Shown one piece after another: positions 5,684 through 8,017 of a stretch of DNA of 8,017 bases; within the stretch, counting starts at the first letter, position 1, and every line of letters begins with the position of its first letter. The stretch is from Bacillota bacterium (lineage in GTDB: Bacteria; Bacillota; Clostridia; Peptostreptococcales; Thermotaleaceae). The notes below the pieces were generated by a model. It was not told the origin of the DNA. It worked only from the letters and a program-made list of their open reading frames with translations, and did no database searches. The stretch covers positions 1 to 8,017 of the forward strand of contig JAMNXX010000117.1 of assembly GCA_023623095.1 (NCBI GenBank), in the 5' to 3' direction. The position numbers were made by a program, and so were the translations under genes.

Positions 5684-6256
5684 ATGATGAATGTAATTTG
5701 GTTGGCGATGATCGGCATCGGAATCCTCTCAGCGGCATTCCACGGAAATATGGATGCGATTAATCAAGCGGTGATCACAAATACCCAGGAGGCAGTTGTT
5801 TTTGCCATCGGGCTTACGGGAATCATGTCCGTATGGCTTGGATTGATGAAAGTGGCTGAAAAGTCCGGATTGATTCATCAGATAGGAAAAGCGGTCAGTC
5901 CGATCATGCGGATTTTATTTCCGGAGGTGCCGGAAAACCATCCTGCGATGACTTCCATCATGATGAATATGATTGCGAATATGTTTGGAGCAGGGAATTC
6001 AGCGACAGCGCTGGGAATCAAAGCAATGGAACAACTTCAGCAGCTGAACCCATACAAAGAGCGGGCAATGAACGCGATGTGTATGTTTTTGGTGATTAAT
6101 ATGTCTTCCGTGCAGCTGATCCCGCTGTCTGTATTAAAAATCCGAGCGGATGCAGGATCTGCAAATCCTTCTGAGATCATCGGGACATCTTTAATCGCTA
6201 CGATCGCATCGACTGCTGCAGGGATCTTGGCATGCAAAATAATGGAAAGGAAATAG
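5684..6256 (+). CDS. spmA: Spore maturation protein A
   Basis: Predicted membrane protein of 190 residues. The start at 5684 gives MMNVIW, matching the MVNIIW beginning of B. subtilis SpmA. GGGGGTGAG (5671-5679) lies 4 bases upstream, and the adjacent ATG 5687 cannot be excluded. The family core is visible: GLMKVAEKSGL (about residues 58-68), LFPEVPENHPAM, and MIANMFGAGNSATALGIKAMEQLQ with its glycine-rich gate-like turn. Several hydrophobic stretches follow. SpmA belongs to the nucleoside-recognition/GATE domain family and acts with SpmB in the developing spore to help dehydrate the core. Its transported molecule is not established. The gene leads a two-gene unit with spmB. In B. subtilis the pair follows dacB, which is not seen here. 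Confidence 0.95.
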   Translation: MMNVIWLAMIGIGILSAAFHGNMDAINQAVITNTQEAVVFAIGLTGIMSVWLGLMKVAEKSGLIHQIGKAVSPIMRILFPEVPENHPAMTSIMMNMIANMFGAGNSATALGIKAMEQLQQLNPYKERAMNAMCMFLVINMSSVQLIPLSVLKIRADAGSANPSEIIGTSLIATIASTAAGILACKIMERK

Positions 6257-6260
6257 CAAA

Positions 6261-6800
6261 ATGGTTGGGATACTATACTATATTTCTATAGCGATGATTC
6301 CTGCCATGATTACGATCATTTTGGCATATGGCGCTATCAAAAGGGTGAATCTTTATGATGCATTTGTCGAGGGTGCTGCAGAAGGATTTCAGTCTGCTGT
6401 TCGGATCATGCCTTATTTGGTAGCGATTTTTTTAGCCATTGGAATTTTTAGAGATTCAGGAGCATTGGACAACTTTATAGAGATATTATCTCCGATAACA
6501 TATCGGCTGGGGATTCCATCTGAAATTCTGCCCCTGGCGATCATGCGTCCTGTTTCCGGAAGTGGTGCTTTGGGGATTGTCAATGATTTGATCCAGACCT
6601 ACGGGCCGGACTCTTTTATCGGAAGAGTCGCATCGACGATGATGGGGTCCGCAGAAACGATTCTCTATACAATGGCTGTTTATTTTGGGGCGGTTGGGAT
6701 AAAAAATGGACGCCACACCCTCGGTGCGGCATTATTTTCACATCTTGTATCCATGATCGCTTCCATCGTCATCTGCAGAATTGTTTTTTTGCAAGGCTGA
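6261..6800 (+). CDS. spmB: Spore maturation protein B
   Basis: Predicted membrane protein of 179 residues starting at ATG 6261, 4 bases after the spmA stop. An AAAGGAAA site inside the end of spmA suggests coupled translation. The conserved features are the hydrophobic N-terminus (about residues 4-24), RIMPYLVAIFLAIGIFRDSGAL (about 48-69), and the family signature MRPVSGSGALGIVNDL followed by STMMGSAETILYT. These match SpmB of the GATE-domain family, the partner of SpmA in spore core dehydration and heat resistance. The gene is full length. No convincing terminator was found in the 14 bases before the convergent MarR gene's stop, so convergent transcripts may overlap. Confidence 0.95.
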   Translation: MVGILYYISIAMIPAMITIILAYGAIKRVNLYDAFVEGAAEGFQSAVRIMPYLVAIFLAIGIFRDSGALDNFIEILSPITYRLGIPSEILPLAIMRPVSGSGALGIVNDLIQTYGPDSFIGRVASTMMGSAETILYTMAVYFGAVGIKNGRHTLGAALFSHLVSMIASIVICRIVFLQG

Positions 6801-6814
6801 AGGCTTTTTTGCGT

Positions 6815-7309
6815 TTAAAATTCACTGACGATATGGTGCTGGATTTTTTCCAGAAGGAAGTTCAATTGACTTTTTTCCGTTTCGGAAAGGCATTGGGTCA
6901 TCTTTTCACTGAATTCCATATGGGGTTTCTTGACTTCTTCAAATAATCTTTTTCCCTTTGCGGTTAAATGGGCTTTGATGGATCGCTTATCCGCCGGGTT
7001 TCCTTTTTTCTCCACAAGGCCTTCTTTTTCCATCCGGTCAATTAAGCCGGTGATATTGGCGCGGCTGACCAAAAGCTTCTTTCCGATTTGTGAAAGGGGC
7101 ATTCCGTTTTTGCTGTTGGAAAGCAGCAGCAAAACAAAAAATTTCGGTTCAGAGATGCTGTACCGGTTAAAAAGATTGTAATAGATGGTTTTCATCAGCT
7201 CCACGGTTTTGAGCAGATTGATAATGGTTTTTCCGGAAGAGAACTCTACGAACGAATAGGCATCCAAGTAATTTTTCAGCTCATTTTGTTTTTGGCTATC
7301 CAATCTCAC
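6815..7309 (-). CDS. MarR-family transcriptional regulator
   Basis: Predicted protein of 164 residues. It has the winged helix-turn-helix of the MarR family: SEPKFFVLLLL (about 53-63), the helix-turn-helix MPLSQIGKKLLVSRANITGLIDRMEKEGLV (about 70-99), and the wing with the conserved D-x-R (D107, R109) followed by LTAKGK. An N-terminal extension of about 20-30 residues makes it slightly longer than typical family members. The start is ambiguous: GTG 7309 lies 3 bases after GGGAGG (7318-7313), while TTG 7303 lies 9 bases after it. Either start overlaps the 3' end of the ABC permease gene, so the two are co-transcribed and probably translationally coupled. MarR proteins are dimeric repressors that often control neighbouring efflux genes in response to small phenolic or toxic ligands. 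The ligand here is unknown. Confidence 0.9.
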   Translation of the reverse strand: MRLDSQKQNELKNYLDAYSFVEFSSGKTIINLLKTVELMKTIYYNLFNRYSISEPKFFVLLLLSNSKNGMPLSQIGKKLLVSRANITGLIDRMEKEGLVEKKGNPADKRSIKAHLTAKGKRLFEEVKKPHMEFSEKMTQCLSETEKSQLNFLLEKIQHHIVSEF

Positions 7310-8017
7310 TTTCCTCCCTTTTTTGGGTTTTCAATTGCTTCTTCATCAAGAAATATCCTAACACGGCCCAGCCCAAACCAAAAGCAAGCAGTTGCATGAA
7401 ATTTGTGATGAAACCCTCCGGGAACCTTCCTTTGATGAGGAAATCCCTGATCGGGGAAAGGATATACGTCAAAGGCCAAAAGATTTTCACCAGAATTTCC
7501 GTCCATTTTGGAACGGCAAAAGAAGGCCAGATATACCCTGCTGTCAGCATGGTGGGGACAGAGAGCATCATACAAAACTGCGTCACTTTCAAGGGGTTTC
7601 GTAAAAGAGAGCCGATCACCATGGAAATGCCTATGAGGCAAAGCAGATAAACCCCCATGAGCCCGGAGGCGATCAACGGATTTCCGTTTAAATGGATTCC
7701 TACTATATTTTCGAGCATAAACAGGCAAAGTAAATAGGTAAATGCGCCCATAAATGCATGGATGAAAGATTTTTCGAGAATGTTTTTCGGATCGGCTACA
7801 AAATTTGGGGTAAATGCCGATAAAAAGAGCTGCTGAACGACCATAGTGACGATTCCGGGAATGATATAGTACTTATAGGACAGTTTTGGATCCCAGAGGA
7901 CTCTCGATTCAATCTCGAAAATTTTGGCATAGTTTTCTGAAAGCCTTGGGGGAACGCCTTTTGCCTGCAGCAGATTCATATGGATTACGCCGTTGACGGT
8001 ATTTAATATTTCAAGTC
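7296..8017 (-). CDS. ABC-2 type transporter permease (partial, N-terminus beyond the window)
   Basis: About 240 residues of the C-terminal part are visible. The frame is open through the window edge, and codons upstream of the ATG at 7979 (ending LNTVNGVIH) also read as protein, so that ATG is probably internal. KLSYKYYIIPGIVTMVVQQLFLSAF is typical of ABC-2 exporters, where a conserved IPG starts the first core helix. At least five further hydrophobic helices follow, including GLMGVYLLCLIGISMVIGSLL and MLSVPTMLTAGYIWP, and the tail is basic. The family is the ABC-2/YhgE-like membrane subunit of exporters of drugs, lipids or polysaccharides. The ATPase would be encoded upstream, outside the window. 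The substrate is unknown. The overlap with the downstream MarR gene suggests regulated efflux. Confidence 0.8.
   Translation of the reverse strand, partial: LEILNTVNGVIHMNLLQAKGVPPRLSENYAKIFEIESRVLWDPKLSYKYYIIPGIVTMVVQQLFLSAFTPNFVADPKNILEKSFIHAFMGAFTYLLCLFMLENIVGIHLNGNPLIASGLMGVYLLCLIGISMVIGSLLRNPLKVTQFCMMLSVPTMLTAGYIWPSFAVPKWTEILVKIFWPLTYILSPIRDFLIKGRFPEGFITNFMQLLAFGLGWAVLGYFLMKKQLKTQKREESEIG
7313..7318 (-). promoter_or_regulatory. Ribosome binding site of the MarR gene, within the permease gene
   Basis: GGGAGG on the minus strand lies inside the last codons of the permease gene, 3 bases before GTG 7309 and 9 before TTG 7303. It shows the overlap is used for coupled translation but does not settle the start. 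Confidence 0.55.

Noticed and set aside
6788..6815. Terminator between spmB and the convergent MarR gene (GCAAGGCTGAAGGC then T residues)
   Set aside because: The arms are direct, not inverted, repeats (AAGGCT). Only a 4-bp GCAA/TTGC pairing is possible.
7306..7728. 140-codon minus-strand open frame overlapping the ABC permease in another frame
   Set aside because: Its composition is that of a frame shadow (many R, H, P). The permease frame carries clear membrane helices.
1..8017. CRISPR array, tRNA, rRNA, phage or known IS transposase
   Set aside because: No regularly spaced repeats, cloverleaf, rRNA-like tracts, integrase or transposase motifs were seen on either strand.

Overview
The window looks like chromosomal DNA of a spore-forming anaerobic Firmicute, most likely class Clostridia. 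The evidence is a RicT/YaaT (PSP1) gene in its usual place after holB, a clostridial-type 2[4Fe-4S] ferredoxin, a short AbrB with a cysteine-rich C-terminus, an spmA-spmB spore maturation pair, strong AGGAGG-type ribosome binding sites and frequent GTG/TTG starts. No phage, plasmid, CRISPR, rRNA or tRNA signature was seen, and the species cannot be named from this sequence alone.

Layout. (1) 1-3034, plus strand: the C-terminal end of holB (DNA polymerase III delta prime), ricT, a 56-residue ferredoxin with a TTG start, a rho-independent terminator, a TlpA/ResA-like thioredoxin lipoprotein, and a TrmN6-type tRNA adenine-N6 methyltransferase. In Bacillus subtilis the order is holB-yaaT(ricT)-yabA-yabB(trmN6)-yazA-yabC(rsmI), then abrB on the opposite strand. 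Here the frame is kept, but two redox genes sit in the middle, and yabA, yazA and rsmI are absent. (2) 3074-3880, minus strand: abrB with its own terminator and a good sigma-A promoter carrying a perfect Spo0A-box core just after the predicted transcription start, then a small DUF948-like membrane protein. (3) 4041-5390, plus strand: a PepV-type M20 metallodipeptidase, divergent from the DUF948-like gene. (4) 5391-5683: a gene-free stretch bounded by two related GGGGC/GCCCC hairpins, the second a perfect 28-bp palindrome. It looks like an interspersed repeat or MITE-like relic. (5) 5684-6800, plus strand: spmA and spmB, 4 bases apart. (6) 6815-8017, minus strand: an ABC-2 type permease (N-terminus beyond the window) whose end overlaps the start of a MarR-family regulator.

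The genes suggest sporulation timing and spore construction (ricT, abrB under likely Spo0A control, spmAB) mixed with housekeeping (holB, trmN6, dipeptidase) and anaerobic redox functions (ferredoxin, TlpA-like lipoprotein). I found no convincing wholly new system. The points most worth checking are the Spo0A site at abrB, the ferredoxin next to the Fe-S protein RicT, and the paired hairpins before spmA.
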